Positions 38,001-53,000 of a stretch of 64,000 nucleotides of DNA are shown here, one piece after another. Within the stretch, counting starts at the first letter, position 1. Each line of letters begins with the position of its first letter. The stretch is from assembly GCA_029204225.1 (NCBI GenBank), contig CM055098.1, forward strand, positions 16,419,775-16,483,774, in the 5' to 3' direction. Under the pieces are notes generated by a model. That model was not told the DNA's origin, ran no database searches, and saw nothing but the letters and a program-made list of their open reading frames with translations. This DNA is from Diphasiastrum complanatum (lineage: Eukaryota; Streptophyta; Lycopodiopsida; Lycopodiales; Lycopodiaceae). The position numbers and the translations under genes were made by a program.

Positions 38001-41000
38001 ATGGCACATCCAGTGACACCTTCATAGCATACCATCCACCAATTCTTCCATGTTGATGGGCATCATGATATACTATTCCAGGCTGTTGGACCCCGACTAG
38101 GCCAACCATCTTTATGCATTGTATTTGTAGTTAACATGAGAGCTCCTTTCTCCTCTCCTCAAGTTTCTCCCTCTCTCCTGTTCTCTTTCCCTTGAAAGAT
38201 GTGCAAAAAAGAGAAAAAAGTGAAAATCGTCAGTCCCGAGCTGTTACAAGAAAATTTCCAATCCCGATTCTTTACGATTCGAATTGGAACCATTCAATTC
38301 TGTTACGAATCGCGATTCGTGGAAACACTAGGGCGATGACTGGTGGTATGGGATGCCAATTTTCGTTGGAGACATGACCGGGCATGTCGGTGTCGGTAAC
38401 TCCAATGCATGGGGTGGGTTGGCAGTGACCCTATGGATGGGTGTTTATGGTGTGTCGTCACTTGTATGGGGTGTGCGTCAACCTTCAAAGCTATCAGAGA
38501 TCTTGGGAGTTGTAAGAATTTCCCTAGGAAAAGAAAGCTATGCACTGAACTAACATGAAAAACATCGCATGCCTTAATAGTAGGTGGAAGTGGAAGATGA
38601 TTGGACATAGGAGATGTTTTATCTAATTTTTCATTACTTCATTTCCCCTGAACAAACTTATGTCTAGCAAAACTTAATCGAGGCGGTCTTCATCAATGTT
38701 GGCCTATTCCTCATTAGTGATGGACTAATATTGTCATGAATTTTATTCTTTGTCTTGCTCGCACCCAACAAGATCATGATACTTGTTTAGTGATTGTTGA
38801 TACTTTTTCTAAACAGGCCCACTTTTTAGCTATCCATGCTACCATTATTGCACTGCGATGTGCCCGTATATTCCTATCCGAAATATTTCGTTTGCATGGT
38901 CTTCCTCATTGTATTCTTATAGATTGTGACATGTTTTACTTCCACTCTTTGAACAAAATTTGCGGGTATCTTGGATATGAACCTTTTATTGGGGATTGTT
39001 AACCACTCATCTGCAAGTGGGTGATCTGAGCTTTTAGATAAAATGCAAGAACACATAAAAAATTACGAGGGATGGAAGGAGCACCATGATGATTCAGGCA
39101 ACGATCAACAAGAGTATGAAGCTGATAAGGCATGCTGGAAGGAGGTTGAGCCATAGCATATGTAGAATAAGCATCAACAAGATGATCAAACAAATCAGGA
39201 TGAATGCTAGCAAGGGCATGGATAGAAATATGAGATGAAAGGTCATGGCTAAATTTAAGAATATTATCAGAGTAAACCAAGGCACAAACTCCAATAAGTG
39301 GCCGAAAGAGATTATTGATAACATTTTAAAAGGTCGCAGGGCCATTAGAAACACCAAAGGGTAAAACTTGAAACTCATATAAACCAAAAGAGGTATGGAA
39401 AGTAGTGTTACGTTTCTCCAGGACGAATATAAATTTGACGATAAATGGAACAAAGATCAATTTTGGAAAAGACGGAGGCTATAGTCAATTGGTCAGAAAG
39501 AACATCCATGTGAGGAATGAGGTTATGATTACGACTGGTAACCTAATTAAGAGCACGATAATCAATACAAAGATGCTTAGAACTATCTTTTTTATCAAGC
39601 CGGAGAACATGAGCACCAAAAGGATTCTGACTGGGAGTAATGAGGCCGCAATGTAATAAGTCAGAATTTTATATGAGGATCTCAGCTTGTTCTTGTCTAG
39701 TCATGCAATACAGGGCATGTGACGTAGGAGTAGAACCGGGTAATAAATCATTACAATGATTTTTATCTCAAAGTGGAGGTAAGGACAAAGGCTTAGAAAA
39801 AAACATGCTGATATTTTTGTAATAAAGCCTCAACTGGTAAGGAATAGCAGAAGTTGGTGTATGACTAGAAGCCACTTCATGAACATATAATAAAGTCGCT
39901 ACATGAGCTTTGCGTAAGGAATATATAAATTGTTTGGCAAAAATAAGGTTCCATGAAAGGTATGAGGAGTGCCATCATGAATAATAGAAAGACTTCAATT
40001 TGAAATAAGAGATTTAAGGTATCATTGAGCTCAATGTTCATGACATGAAAATCAACATGTCCAATTAAATGAATTTTATGATAAGAAGAGCATAAAGCAA
40101 AAGTGTCCTTTGGAAAGTATGAGAATTGGCAACTGAAATGTGCAAAGGAATAGGAGTTGTAATGGCACAAATATGAGATACAACACGCGTGCCAAGAAAG
40201 GAATGTGTATTGCCAATGTCAACTAGAGCAGTAAATTTTTTAGTGGTAATACGAAGATTATGTGGACCATGGTTGCCGGCCCAAGTGGTGTACGCAAGGT
40301 GAGCAAGACATTTGGTGGGATTAGGATAATTGGGAAGAATGGGAGCTTCATCAAGATAAATCTTAGACTTGGAATTCTTAGAATCATCAATGGAATGAAA
40401 ATGAACAACAACTGGCTGAATAGATGGTTGTGTGCAATCTTTGGATAAGTGCTCTCGACTTTTACACTTAAAACCAAGTTTTTCCGTACGGGTTTCATGC
40501 ATCCCTTCATTAGAATTTAGACCAACCACAAAAAACAACAGGACGAGGTGAAAAGCAAGAACGAGGAGTATACTGGCTAATAGTAGAACCTATAACAGGA
40601 AATGAACGGGGTGCTATAGGAGAAAAACACGGGCATGGTGGCATTTAATCAAAGTACTTTTGTTAGATGTAGGACAAAAAAAAGCAAAATCATAACGAAG
40701 GGTTTGCACACTTGGCGGATACTTAACAAATGAAAGATATGAGAAAACTAGCACTCCCACCAAGGACGGAAATTGCTCTGAAAGCAAATTGAGAATATAC
40801 GTATAGATTTAGCATGAAGGATAGCATGTAGCATTCTTAAAAGCGGCAAAATAATCATTCCCAAGCATTTTTCAACAAAGAAGATGTTACGAGCTCGTAA
40901 CCAGTGCCGAACCCTAGAGAACACAGATAGGTCAGATACCACAGTCAGGGTCGTGTCCAGCGTACATGACCAAACAGGGCAGGCAGTGTGAGTAGTGTGC

Positions 41001-44000
41001 CCTAGCACGGTCCATAGCCATGGCGGGCCTAACACAGCCTAGGGACCTTGTCAGCAGGATAGGGCCCCCAGTTGGGTCCCGACGTGCAGTCGGCCACGTC
41101 AGTGACACGTGGCCGACACTTGGCAGTAGCATGCTACCAGTCCTCACATTGGGCTAGGAGGGGCTTACTCTATATCAGGGAGTAGGCAAGGTTGGGTGGA
41201 GCAGTTAGTGTTTGCCCTACTGTGGTGTTAGGATCTATTACACTGGTATCAGAGCCATCTCCATCCTAGGGAACTCAGTTTTCAGCAGTGGAGAAAGTAG
41301 CTAGATTGCTCAGAACTTCTTCAAGTTCTCAGAAAGAAATAGAGGAGGAGACTCGCTGTAGGAACAGTCTCCTACTGAGGAAATCTTGGTGGATTTACTT
41401 GCTTGTCAGAGAGAAATTAGTTAAAAATTTCTAGAGCAGGTACAACGTTGCAAATTTAGTCTTCATCTCTGATTTTTGCCATCAGATTCAGGGAATTAGA
41501 GCGGATTTTTGAGGAGAAAGGGTGGTGCTGATCCATCGCTGAGGGATCAGAAATCTACCTCTGAAATTTCAGAGAAATGTAAGGAAATTTGAAGGGTTTT
41601 CAAGCACATTTTCTTAGCAGGGCCAGCGCTGGACAGGGAGATGAAAAATTACTTTTTCATCACTGTTTTTGAGGATTTTTCAGTAGTTTGAACATCAAAC
41701 TAGATTACCACAGACCAGCGACCTACTACTTGAAGTCAGATCAGAGTTTCAAGCAAGTTCTGGGCCTTGAATTTTAGAAAATTAGGCAAGACAAAGGGCT
41801 GTCCAGCCAGCGAGGGTAGGGAGACACCAAAATCAGAAATTGAAATATTTTTTGGGTCTCAAATCAGAAGCAAACTAGCCAGTTGGGTTGTAATCAGACC
41901 AACGAGCTACTATCCTCAAAGAACTAGGAAATTTGGCACCGTTTTGTAGCTTCAAACTGACATTTTCCGGGACATCCGGTCTGAAATCTAGGGGAAAAGA
42001 GCTGAAAGGGTTCCTCTTCATTCTTTCTTGGAAATACAGTCCTCAGAAATAGCTAAGTCATCTTTCCTTTCCCTTGTACAGTTTTAAATTAGTCTTTTAG
42101 ACTTTTTTTCTTCAGAAGTTAAGGTAGCTCTCTTTCAGTTCCGAAGATGACTGGGCAGACTGGGCAGACTCCCCGGTCATGGAAAGCTTTTGAAGAAGCT
42201 TTCCTAAGAGAATTTCTACCAGAGAATGAACTTGATAGAGCCTGGGAAGCCTGGGAAAGAACGGTAATGGACAAGTCCCTCATCCAATATATCTCGCAGT
42301 ATCGAGAAGCAATTTTAAAGATTAAAAATATGGATGACTATCAGAAAATCAGGGGATTTGTCCGTGGCCTCAAAGATGAATATAAAGTAGAGGTCCAGGG
42401 AAACTCGGCTACTACCCTTGAGCAAGCTCTCAGATATGCTCAAATCTATGATGATTCAGTGGGTAGGAAGAAGGCGAGACAACAACCACTTTCTGAGCAG
42501 CCTTTTCAGAAAGACTTTCAATTTAAAAAGAAATTTTTAAAAAGGAAGAAAGAAGATAACTTTAAAAGTGAAGCTCCTCAGAAACGCCCTTCACTCATAC
42601 AACCCTTAAAACCAGATGATTTTGAGAAAGCCAAACAAGAACGTTTGTGCTTTGTGTGTATGGGCAAGGGACACACAGTCAGACAGTGTCCCAAGGGGCC
42701 TTTCACTAAAAAAGATAAGAAAGATAAAAAACAAGTTCATCTTGTTCGACTGTATGAGATCAAAGTGTATCATGAAGATCATGAACACTGTTGCCAGCTG
42801 ACCTCTGCAATGCTAGCAAGACCCTTCAGCTTTGGGCCACATGACCTAGTACGTATGCATGGGAAAGTTGGTAACCAGTCAGTAAGAGTCATGGTCGATG
42901 ATAGGGCAACCCATAATTTCATCAACTACACCCTGGTTAAAAAGCTTAAACTACCAGAAATACCTAGTCAGCATAGGTACATAGTTTCATTAGCTAAGGG
43001 TGAAGATAAAAGAATATGGGAAACTATGGTAAGTAACCTAAATCTTGGTATTCAGGGGTACCAGGATGAAATAAACTTTCAGATAATGCACCTGGATCGA
43101 ACATACATTGTTCTCGGGAGAGATTGGCTCTACAGTCTAGGACCTTCCCTCCACAGAAACTATCAGGAGAACACCCTCAGCTTTCAGCATAAAGGCCGAG
43201 AGATCCAGTTGCATGGGGAGCATGATGTTCCCAACGGCCCTATGGTCTGCAGTTCAGAGCTCTGTCATCGGAGACGAAGATCATCAAGTATTCTTATGTG
43301 ACTTTCAGTTTATTCCTGAACTTTCTATTTCCAGTTCTATTCAGCAGAAAATCAGTAAATTAGAAACTTTATTGTCTAAATTTAAAGATGTTTTTCTTGA
43401 AGATTTGCCACATGGCTTACCACCTAGCAGAGAGGTAGATCATGTAAGAAACCTAGTACCAGGTACAACACCTGTTTCTAAACCTTCATATCGGGTTAGC
43501 CGAACAGAGGATGAAGAAAGAACTAGGCAGTTAACAGATTATCTTGGGAAAGGCCAAATTCAGACCAGTAGTTCACCATGGGCCTCACCAGTCCTATTGG
43601 TGAAACAAACAGAGGGGTCTATGCGTCTTTGCGTAGATTACAGAGCCCTCAATAAAGTCACAATTAAGAATAAATACCCTATGCCTCGGGCAGACGAGTT
43701 GTTTGATTAACTCGACGGGGCTAAGTTTTTCAGCAAAATAGACCTCAGATCGGGATATCATCAAGTCCGTATAAAATCGGAAGATGTTTCGAAACAGTGT
43801 CCTCAGACCATACTTGGGTAAGTTTGTAGTCGTATTTTTAGATGACATCCTCGTGTACAGCAAAACGAGGAAGGAGCATCTAAAACACCTCAGAAAGGTG
43901 TTTCGACTGCTCAGAAAGCATAAGCTCTATGCTAAACAATCCAAGTGTCAATTCTTCGTTGAAGAAGTAGCATATTTGGCTCACATTATCTCTTCAGATG

Positions 44001-47000
44001 GGATTAAGATGGACCCAAATAAGGTAAAAGCCATACTTAGTTGGCTGAGACCTCAGAATATTTTGGAACTTCAGATCTTTCATGGTTTGGCGGGATATTA
44101 CAGACGATTCTTCAAGGAATATGCTCAAATAGCAGTTCCTATGACAAATCTCCTTAAGGGGAAGGGAAAGGAGTTCATTTGGGAGTTCGCACAACAGGAG
44201 AGCTTTGATGCTCTCAAAACAGCCTTAGCTACAGCACCAGTTTCAAAAGTCGTCGACCCCAATCAGCCATTTGTGGTCGAACAGATGCTAGCGACTTTGC
44301 AGTAGGTGCTGTGCTAACTCAGGGCGGATGACCAGTTGCGTTCGAGAGTAGAAAATTCGAGCCAGCTCAGACTAGGTACAATGCCTATGAAAAGGAACTC
44401 TTTTCTATAGTACATGCGCTTAAGACTTGGAGGCATTATTTGTATGGTGCCAACTTTGAGGTCCTGACAGACCATGAGAGTCTCAGATACCTTTGCAATC
44501 AACCTGAGCTTAGAGGTCGGAAAGCTCGTTGGGCAGAGTTGATGCAAGAGTTTGACATGTCTATCAGATATAGGCGTGGAAAATTCAATACAGTAGCAGA
44601 TGCCCTTAGCAGAATGCCTATGATAAACGAGCTGAGTTTTACTCAGATTCGTAATGAGTTACTCGAGTCCTTGAGAGGGAAATGCCAGCATGATGCAGTC
44701 TTCTCTACTATCTGGAACTCAGTCCAGAACAGACAGATACAGACTCCAGAACCAGTTCCCGGGGCTGGTGCCAGTTCAGCCAAGAATACGGCAGCTTCCG
44801 TTGAGGATGATGATGAGTCCGAGTATGCGTCGTCAGATGACGTTGAGGATTCTGACCCTGTATTACCCAAGCAAACCCCAGTGGTTGAGGGTCAGTTGAC
44901 TCAAGGATTCAAATGGAAACAATATTCCATTCAAGATGAGTACTTGCTCTATAGAGATAGAGTATGTGTCCCCAATTCAGAGGATTATAGGCAGCAGGTC
45001 CTATATGAATGTCATGACAATCCTAGTGCGGGACACCCAGGCATACAAAAGACCTATGAGCTTCTTCGTAGGCAATTTTTTTGGCCCAGTATGAAAAAGG
45101 ACGTCCACTAGTATGTAACCAGTTGCCAGAAATGTCAAGTAAATAAAGCAGAGCGTTTAAAGGCAGGAGGGTTGTTGCATCCCTTAGAAATACCAGCTGG
45201 TAAATGGGAGAGTATCTCCATGGATTTTATAGTAGGCTTGCCTAAATCCCAAAAGGGTAATGACGCTATATGGGTCACAGTTGATTGTCTGACCAAAATG
45301 GCTCATTTCATTCCGACCAGAACAAGTGTTAGAGCTCCAGAGTTAGCGAGGTTGTTTGTAGACGGGCTATTTAAATTGTACGGTCTACCTTCCGGCATAG
45401 TCAGCGACCGGGACAGTAAGTTTACTGGAAATTTTTGGAGGGCAGTATTCCATCATCTCCATACTAAACTTAATATGAGTACCACCGACCATCCACCGAC
45501 GGACGGTCAAACAGAAAGGGTAAATCAAGTGCTGGAGGATATGCTTCGTGCATACGTCAGCAAGAAGCAGACTAATTGGGAGTATCTCTCGATATTAGAG
45601 TTTGCTTACAACAATACCAAACATTCAGCTACGGGATACAACCCATTTATGCTGATGTACGGTTTTCAGCCACGCTCACCCACAGCTGTAGGGTTTAAAA
45701 AAGAAAAATTTGAAGCAGCCAGAAACTTTTAGAGGATCTAAACCAGATGATAGAACATGGTAAGCGTAGCATTAGGCACTCCCAGGATCGAGCCAGGCAT
45801 TATGCAGATCCACACAGACGGGATGTGCAGTTCTCCACTGGTGGAAATCTACTTGAGAGTCCCAGTTGACTCTAAAACCCTCAAATCAGGAGTGTGTGCT
45901 AAGTTGTCTGCAAGGTATTGTGGTCCCTTTACCATCAGTAGGGGACTAGGCGAGGTCACCTATGAACTAGAACTCCCTCACAACAGTATGGTTTTTCCAG
46001 TCTTTCATGTAAGTCAGTTACGAAAAGCCTTAACCAGATCAGACAATCTGGTAGGGGACAATGTTCTAGTTCTCCCATTGGATTCTCCTCTTCGTTCTCC
46101 TTTCTTTTTCTCCTTCTCGCTTTCCGTCTGTCTTCCTCCTTCGTGACAAAAAGAGCAAAAAGCAAAAGAAACCTGAAAGGGTGGAAACATTCTGCCTAAT
46201 CGCTTTTTTTTCTTTCTTTATTGCACATGACTAGTTCAAAAATAGTTCAAATTCGAATTGGAACAGACTGATTTTATTCAAAATTTGTCTCCAATCAAAT
46301 TTCGATTTGATGAAACATTGATAACAACTTAACGATCATATAAAAGAGAATATTGCATTACTACTTGTAAACACTCTTATAATGTTGTAAAGATCAAACT
46401 TGTGCCCTCTTGTATTGGTGCTTGAGTTACTATTTTCAAGAGCGGACCTTACATCCGTAGAGAAAAAGATATCAAGAGCATGCTTAACTTTATCTCTTGT
46501 TTTATCATGAGATAGTTTTTGAGAAGTTCCAAATGGTTTTGGTTCCCTTGTATTTTAGATCTGCATGTGATTTGGGAGCATTTAAGTTGAAAAAGTGTTG
46601 TATAGGTTTAGATTTTTGTAGACAAGGTGGTGATGCTTTTGTTTCTCATGTCATAATATGAGTAATATGATTGTTGATTTCTTCTGTGTTTGGGCAGGAT
46701 CGGAGAATACTTGGGAGAAGATCTTTACATTCGTTGTTATGATGAATTTGGCAATGGCATGGAATATGCAGGACAGTTAAGAGAGGATGGTTTTATCAAA
46801 GAATTTAGCATCTTTAGCAAACATAACAAGCGTTTGGCTGTCAATACAAATTTTGACCCGAAAAAAATAAAGCTTGCAAATGATGGAACAGGTTGTCAAA
46901 TTACGGTATGTCTATATCTTTTGACAGTGAAAGCTTAAGACAAATATGTTGTTACATGAGATTAGACGCTTGATGCCAAAGTTTTGTCATGTACATCGGA

Positions 47001-50000
47001 CGCATGGTGCCTGTGTGTTTTTTCAGCAAGTTCAGCTTTCTAGTCTTAGCTGCATGCTCAGTCTTTGTAACATTCTGTTTGGTTGAGCTTTAAAACATTT
47101 GCGGTCGAATTGTATCCCTTTGTGGTGATTTTCTGTGTCATTTGACTTGTGTAAGTCACGAAATCGGCTGTGAACGCATTAAATTGGTAAATAATGGTGC
47201 CAAGAGTGTTCTGGACTGTGTTTATTTCAATAACCATTATTAGTCTAGCTTTGTACAAAATATTAATGGCATGAGCTCCTCCAAAGAACTATTTATTCAT
47301 TTAAGAGGTACTCGTAATTTGTGTTTCTTGAGCTTGTAAAAAAGAAACCTTCAAGCGAAGGAATTATCAAGAGGATATGGCAGTTTCATGCACATTTGTG
47401 ATAATCTGCTGACAGCAGGTCACGAGCAGAAGTATTTGGAAAAGTCAAGACAGCTTCTTCTTTGCTGAGACTTTGTTCCGATTTGTGTGGATTTTTTAGC
47501 TGGATACATGTAGCCTGTATGTACTGACCAGAAGCAATTTTCATACATCTACGGGAGCACCTCTGGCAACTAGCATTTAGAATTTGGTATTCACATGGCT
47601 CATTCATCAGCGTTAAATGATTCCCAAGATTGTTTAAGAAGTTTAATTCGTCTCATGATGAAATAGACATGTTAACTCGACAATTGACATCGCATATGGT
47701 TTGAAAGTGATTAATACACATTCTATCATACATGCATATGAGAAATGTTGAATGCAAATTCAAACTCCATGAATGTTACCCGCATCTATGGCAAGTGTCG
47801 TGCTTTTCTAAATTTGCCTTCTTTTCTTGTAAAAATGAGATGTTTTGGCTCAAACTGCTATGTTCATGCAAGCTTGAGGTAGGCAAATGCACACAGATTC
47901 TCCTGTCATAAGTTAGTCAGTGGAGATTTCACAGTATGAGTTTTGTTAGTCAGTGGAGATTTCACTGTATGAGTTTTTTCTTCTGGCATGGCATTTTGTT
48001 TTCCAGAAGATCTTGTTCAAGGATGGAGAACTCGATGATATTGCACCAACGTACAAAGCAACCTTAAGAGTATTCTTTCTGGATATGCAATCAGCCGAAA
48101 TGAGTGTAACAGGTCAATAACTCGTGCTTGATATATTTCGGTTTTTAGCAACTCCGTGTATTTGACTTGTCTAGGTCCTTTCTAAAATGTTCATGCTCTT
48201 TAAATTCCATGTTATATGTCAACTATGTTCGTTTAGATATTATCTGAGTATTGGAATGTTGGCTATGGACCACAGCATTGCTCAAAATTATTTGGACAAT
48301 AGGAAGGTCCTTTCTATCGTGTAGGCACTGCTTTGTCCTTTTATTACTAATGTTGCTTCAAATTGGAATGATGCTTTTGAGTTTACAAATCTAGTTACAG
48401 GTTCAAGTTCTACCCCCCTCTATCGCACATAGTCATGCTCTAATTGCTATGGCCAGTCTGCTTGGGTGTGTCTTAGCTCCATCTTATGACAATGTGACGG
48501 TCCTGAGCGAGCTTGTGGGTTGTGGATTATTCCATAAGCATGTGGGCTCTTTTGTATGTACGACGTATAAAGTGAAGATGGTCCATTCCTTAATATTTTG
48601 ACATCTCGGACCGTTGCGCGAGCTTGTAGCGTGCAAGTGGTCCTGCGGAAGATGCTTGGACATTGATGCAGAGCTGTTCCAAGCCTGTAACCTTGCACAT
48701 GGGCGACTATTACATTTGCTTGACTGTTGGGCTGCTGTACCAAGGAGTTCTGTTACGGACTGCACTTATGTCTCTCCTGGCTCTGTTTTGAGGTAGTAAA
48801 GATCCTGCTCCTCATTGAGCTCATGGGATGTGGATAATTCCATTGGCTTGTGGACTGTCCTGTATGCACAAATTTCATGGTAAAGATGGTCGAGCCCAGG
48901 CATTTTTTTCAGAGTTGGTGCACATGGGCACTCCTGCAAAGATCATGAGAGACATAACACTATAGAGCATTCTCCTCCGTCAATCATTATTTATTTCATG
49001 AGTATGATGATTGAGCATTCCTTTTCTATGTGTAGCATTATCAGTATTAGGCCTCCAATTGGTACACCACCCCTTCTTAGTGGAGGGTCACAGGTGACTT
49101 AGAGAATGCTAGTAAAAGAACTTGATTATGCCATCCGAAATTCAGAAAGATAAATCGAAGCTGGAAAATTTGCATGACATGCGTTAAAATTCTCCAGTTA
49201 ATCAGAATAAAATGTATTATCATCTGCAAGATGCCCTTTGAGAACATTGTAATAGTTGGCACACCTGAAGTGCAATTAGGTTTTGTGTGTTTCCCTTACC
49301 TCATCTGAGGTTTTCCCAATGACATAATGAGTTTCCTACATAGATGCCATCTTTTTATTCTGTTAGGAAAGAATCTCAAAGATACTTAATCTTTTGTAGT
49401 TAGAGAAAATTAAGTTCACTCAGGAACAATTTCAGTCCTTAAAGTTGGCCTCGTAAGGGTCTATTCTCTGAAGTAAATGGTTTTTTAGCGCTTCTATGGT
49501 TGTGTCCCATCTCTTGTGCAAGATACTATCCCTTAATCTTTGGAAGGATTATCATTGCTAAAAAGGTGGGGCCCTTCTCATTAAGGGTTATTCCTCTGAA
49601 GATAGAAGGTTTGTTGGACATTTGTAGACATGGCTCAATCAGCAACTTTGGACACTATCTTTCTTAAGAAATTTTTTGTTGGAGTCTTGCAACTTGTTGG
49701 GTGTTCTAGATGTGTAGTTGCTACTTTTAATAGGACTAGTGTGCCAAAAAGTTACTTCTTGATTATTTGTTTGCACATCTCAGTTTTTCTCAAGAACATA
49801 TCAATAACCACGATGCAAGAGTCATGACCACGTTAGGTGTGAGGACGACCAAGAAAAAGTCCATGGAAATATCAATCTGTTAGTGATGAGGGATGAGCCA
49901 TTGTTGAAGGACGTTAGAAGGCTTGGCACAATAATATTAATTGCAAGCACAGAAGGTACATTGAGAGATGAGAGTATGAAGCGCACATTACATATAAGGC

Positions 50001-53000
50001 CAATAGAAGTAGTCTATGAAATGACTATAGGACTTTTGAAAACCAAAGTGGTCCCCAACAAGAGATAAGTGAGCATTCGAGAGAAGTTTGGGACACATGT
50101 TAAGAGTATCAAGAATGCTCATAATGGAATAAATAGTGATTGACAATAGAATAAACCTAGTGATGGCGTGTGAAAGGAAATAGTGTGGAAGCACAATCAT
50201 GACAAAAGTCAAGACGTGTAGGATAGGCAGCAGGCAGCTGATCAAACTAGACTAGAGTAGTAGTGTCAAGATTATAGATGAGAATTGGAAGGTGGGACAA
50301 GGCATCCACAACAACATTAGAATGGCTAGGTCTATAATGGATATCAAATGAAAGGAGTGCAAAAATTGTAGCCAACAACGTTGTATATCATTGAGATCTC
50401 TTAGGGTGTATAGATAACATAAGGATTAATGATCAATGAATATACCAAAAGGCATATGATAAAGGTAGTGATGCCATTTCTTAAGGGCAAAAATGATAGC
50501 TAGGAGCTCTTTTTCTTGTGTCTAATAGCTCTACTCATAAGAACGAAGACGATGAGACTCATAGGCAATGAATCAAGTAGTCTGGTGTCATAGGGCAACT
50601 AAACCAACAAAATTGGCATTGGTCTCAACAATGAAGTTCTTATCAAAACCAGAAAGAGAAAGAACAAGAGAGAAAGGAAGCTATTATTTCAAAGACTCAA
50701 AATTCGTTCGACATGTAGGGCTCCAATCAAAGAGTTTATCTTTTTAAAGTCATGGAGGGGGCTGAGACACTAGCAAAATGAGTAATGGGCTTTGTGGAGT
50801 TGGGGAGCTAGATATGAGCATGGTGAATATTAGTAGGAGTGGGCCAAGTGAGAGTAGCTTTGAGCTTACCAGGATCAAGACAAAAATGGCTGTTGAATTC
50901 AAGAAATCCTAGAATTTCATTCTCGAGAATAGCAAAAGAGCTTTTGGATTGTTTAGCATAGAGTTGGTGATTGACAAGGAGATGAGTACAAAGAGGCCAA
51001 GAACGGGGCACAAAATATCATTCACGTTATGAAAGGTTGTGAAGGCATTAGTGACACCAAAATGTAGGACTTTAAATTCGTAAAGGCCAAGATTGGTACA
51101 AAGAGCAATCTTATATTCTTCTATAGGATGCATACAAATCTAATGATAGCAAGAATAAAGATCTATTTTGGAGAAAACTTTGGCTTTACATGTTGGTCAA
51201 AGGTCATCCATACGAATAGGGTATGGAATATGGAGAGTCAACTTATTCACGGCACGGTACAACGACATTGGACATATCCAGCTAGATATTGTTGAATTTT
51301 TTTTTCTGTTCGTACAATATCGCTTACGTGGCAAGCTATTTGGCTGTGGGAAAATGGGCTAGGTTGCACGTATCTGATATCAAGAACCCTACAACATGAA
51401 GCAGATCAGTGCTGCAAAATGAATCGCTAACTACCCTCCAAAAGAATGAGCTCAAGAAAGTGCTCTAATACCAAGTTATGAATTGAATCACAAAGTTTAG
51501 TATCAACGAAGCATAAATCGACAACACGTGAAGCTCTAACAATCTTTCACGAAGAATGACAAGTAGCAACACATACAATCAATGGCTAAAGCCCTACAAG
51601 TAGTAGCAAAGGCAAGAGTTATGTGAGCCTAAGCAATACCAAGTAATAAGCTAAAAAATAAATGCACATATAGCCTATTTATAGTCCCTTGATTAATCCT
51701 AAAAGCGGAATTCAGAAATTAAGAGAGGTGAAATTTTTAGAGGGAAAATAGTGCATTGTTCGAAAGGACCCCCTCTCCAGGTACTTAACTAATAAATGTT
51801 GGGGGCCCTCCGAAATATAAATGCGTAAGAATGGCTTTATTGCCTTTCTAGGGCTAAGTTTTAGTCTACCATGTGAATGCATTTGATCTACTTTACTTTT
51901 TATGAGTAGAATGAATTAACGCATGGTGTAGTGTTGTTTTAGGGTTTGGGATTTATCGCCTTCCCCCAATAATCTATGCTTGAACCCTAAGGCTGCACTG
52001 CACCTCTTTATTTTCCTGTTTTATCTACCTATGTCTACTATCTGCCAATCTATAACGTATCTTACTATATTTGTCTGCCGATGCCTTATCTGCCTCACTA
52101 TGTGCCTCTCAATTTGCCTCTCTTTCTATCTATCTATCTATCTATCCACCCATCTCCATCTCCCTCCCTGGTTGTCCATCTAAATACCTTGTTAAGCATT
52201 AAAATATTTTTGTATGAAGGCTATCTGAACAATCTATTGCGCATAAAATGAAGGTACTTGTCAAAGGCTAATTCGTTTTGGATGGCTGCCCTATGCACAT
52301 CCTTATTTATCGTAGAAGAAAAATTTGCTTGAGAAAATACACACAAGGGACTCATATTCCAAAATGTAACAGGCTTCTATGGATGGGACTATGCCTAGAT
52401 TTCAAAAGACAAACTTTATGCTATAATTTCTGTGCTCAAATGAGCTTCAATCTTTCTTTTACAAGAAAATAGAACCGATTCTAGTATTTTGTGCTCTAGA
52501 AGTTTTACATATAAATTTGGCATTGTTGGGGCTTCATAATATAAGTGTAGCTTACATGCTAGCTGAAATTAGTTTGTTTTTAAAAGTCATTCGAAAATAC
52601 ATATTTCTTTTGAGAAAGTTGGAATTTTATGTACTTTGACCAATATTTTGGCTCAACTTTGTTTGGTCTAGGATTGTTCAGTGATTTCGAAAAAACATGG
52701 ACTTGCATCAAGTTTTTTGTCATCTAATATTCTACTGTGTGGTTTCTTGTTGTCTGGCAGTTTTTCCTGGAAATCCCCACTCAGTTGTCATAGAAGATGT
52801 CATGCAGTCAAACGGTTTCTTCAAAAAAGGGATTGTCATCTCTAAACTTGTGTTAAAGGTGACGTCTTTTTGGGAGTCAGCTACTTAAATCGGAAGATGA
52901 AAAGCTACTAAACAGCTGGAGTAGATAATTTTATTGGTCGAAGTCAGTTCTTGGTGGATGGAAATCATTAGAGGATGTAGTTGAACCAAAACACCCTAGT

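Larger units (their letters stand above)
34661..38180 (+). mobile_element. LINE (sense) with internal inversion
   Basis: It begins directly after the (TTC)n tail of the preceding stub. Order: a Ser/Pro-rich 5' region (34661-34985), AP endonuclease pieces, an inter-domain stretch (36013-36340), RT N-terminal half, an inverted block (36856-37212), then the sense C-terminal domain with zinc knuckle and 3' region to about 38180. No recognisable hairpin/TTAATAAAGC end is present at its 3' side. The start and end are approximate. Stops, frameshifts and a deletion of RT motifs B and C make it inactive. Confidence 0.78.
40885..46085 (+). mobile_element. Ty3/gypsy element (sense), 3' LTR lost
   Basis: 5' LTR 40885-41242 (TGTTACGAGC ... 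TATTACA), primer-binding site TGGTATCAGAGCC at 41244-41256, leader to 42146, gag with protease, RT, RNase H and integrase to about 46083. Then the sequence changes to the pyrimidine/CGAA-rich repeat, so the 3' LTR and end are deleted. Most domains are recognisable over long open stretches, so it is among the better preserved elements here, but it carries stops, a frameshift and an RT deletion. Confidence 0.87.
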
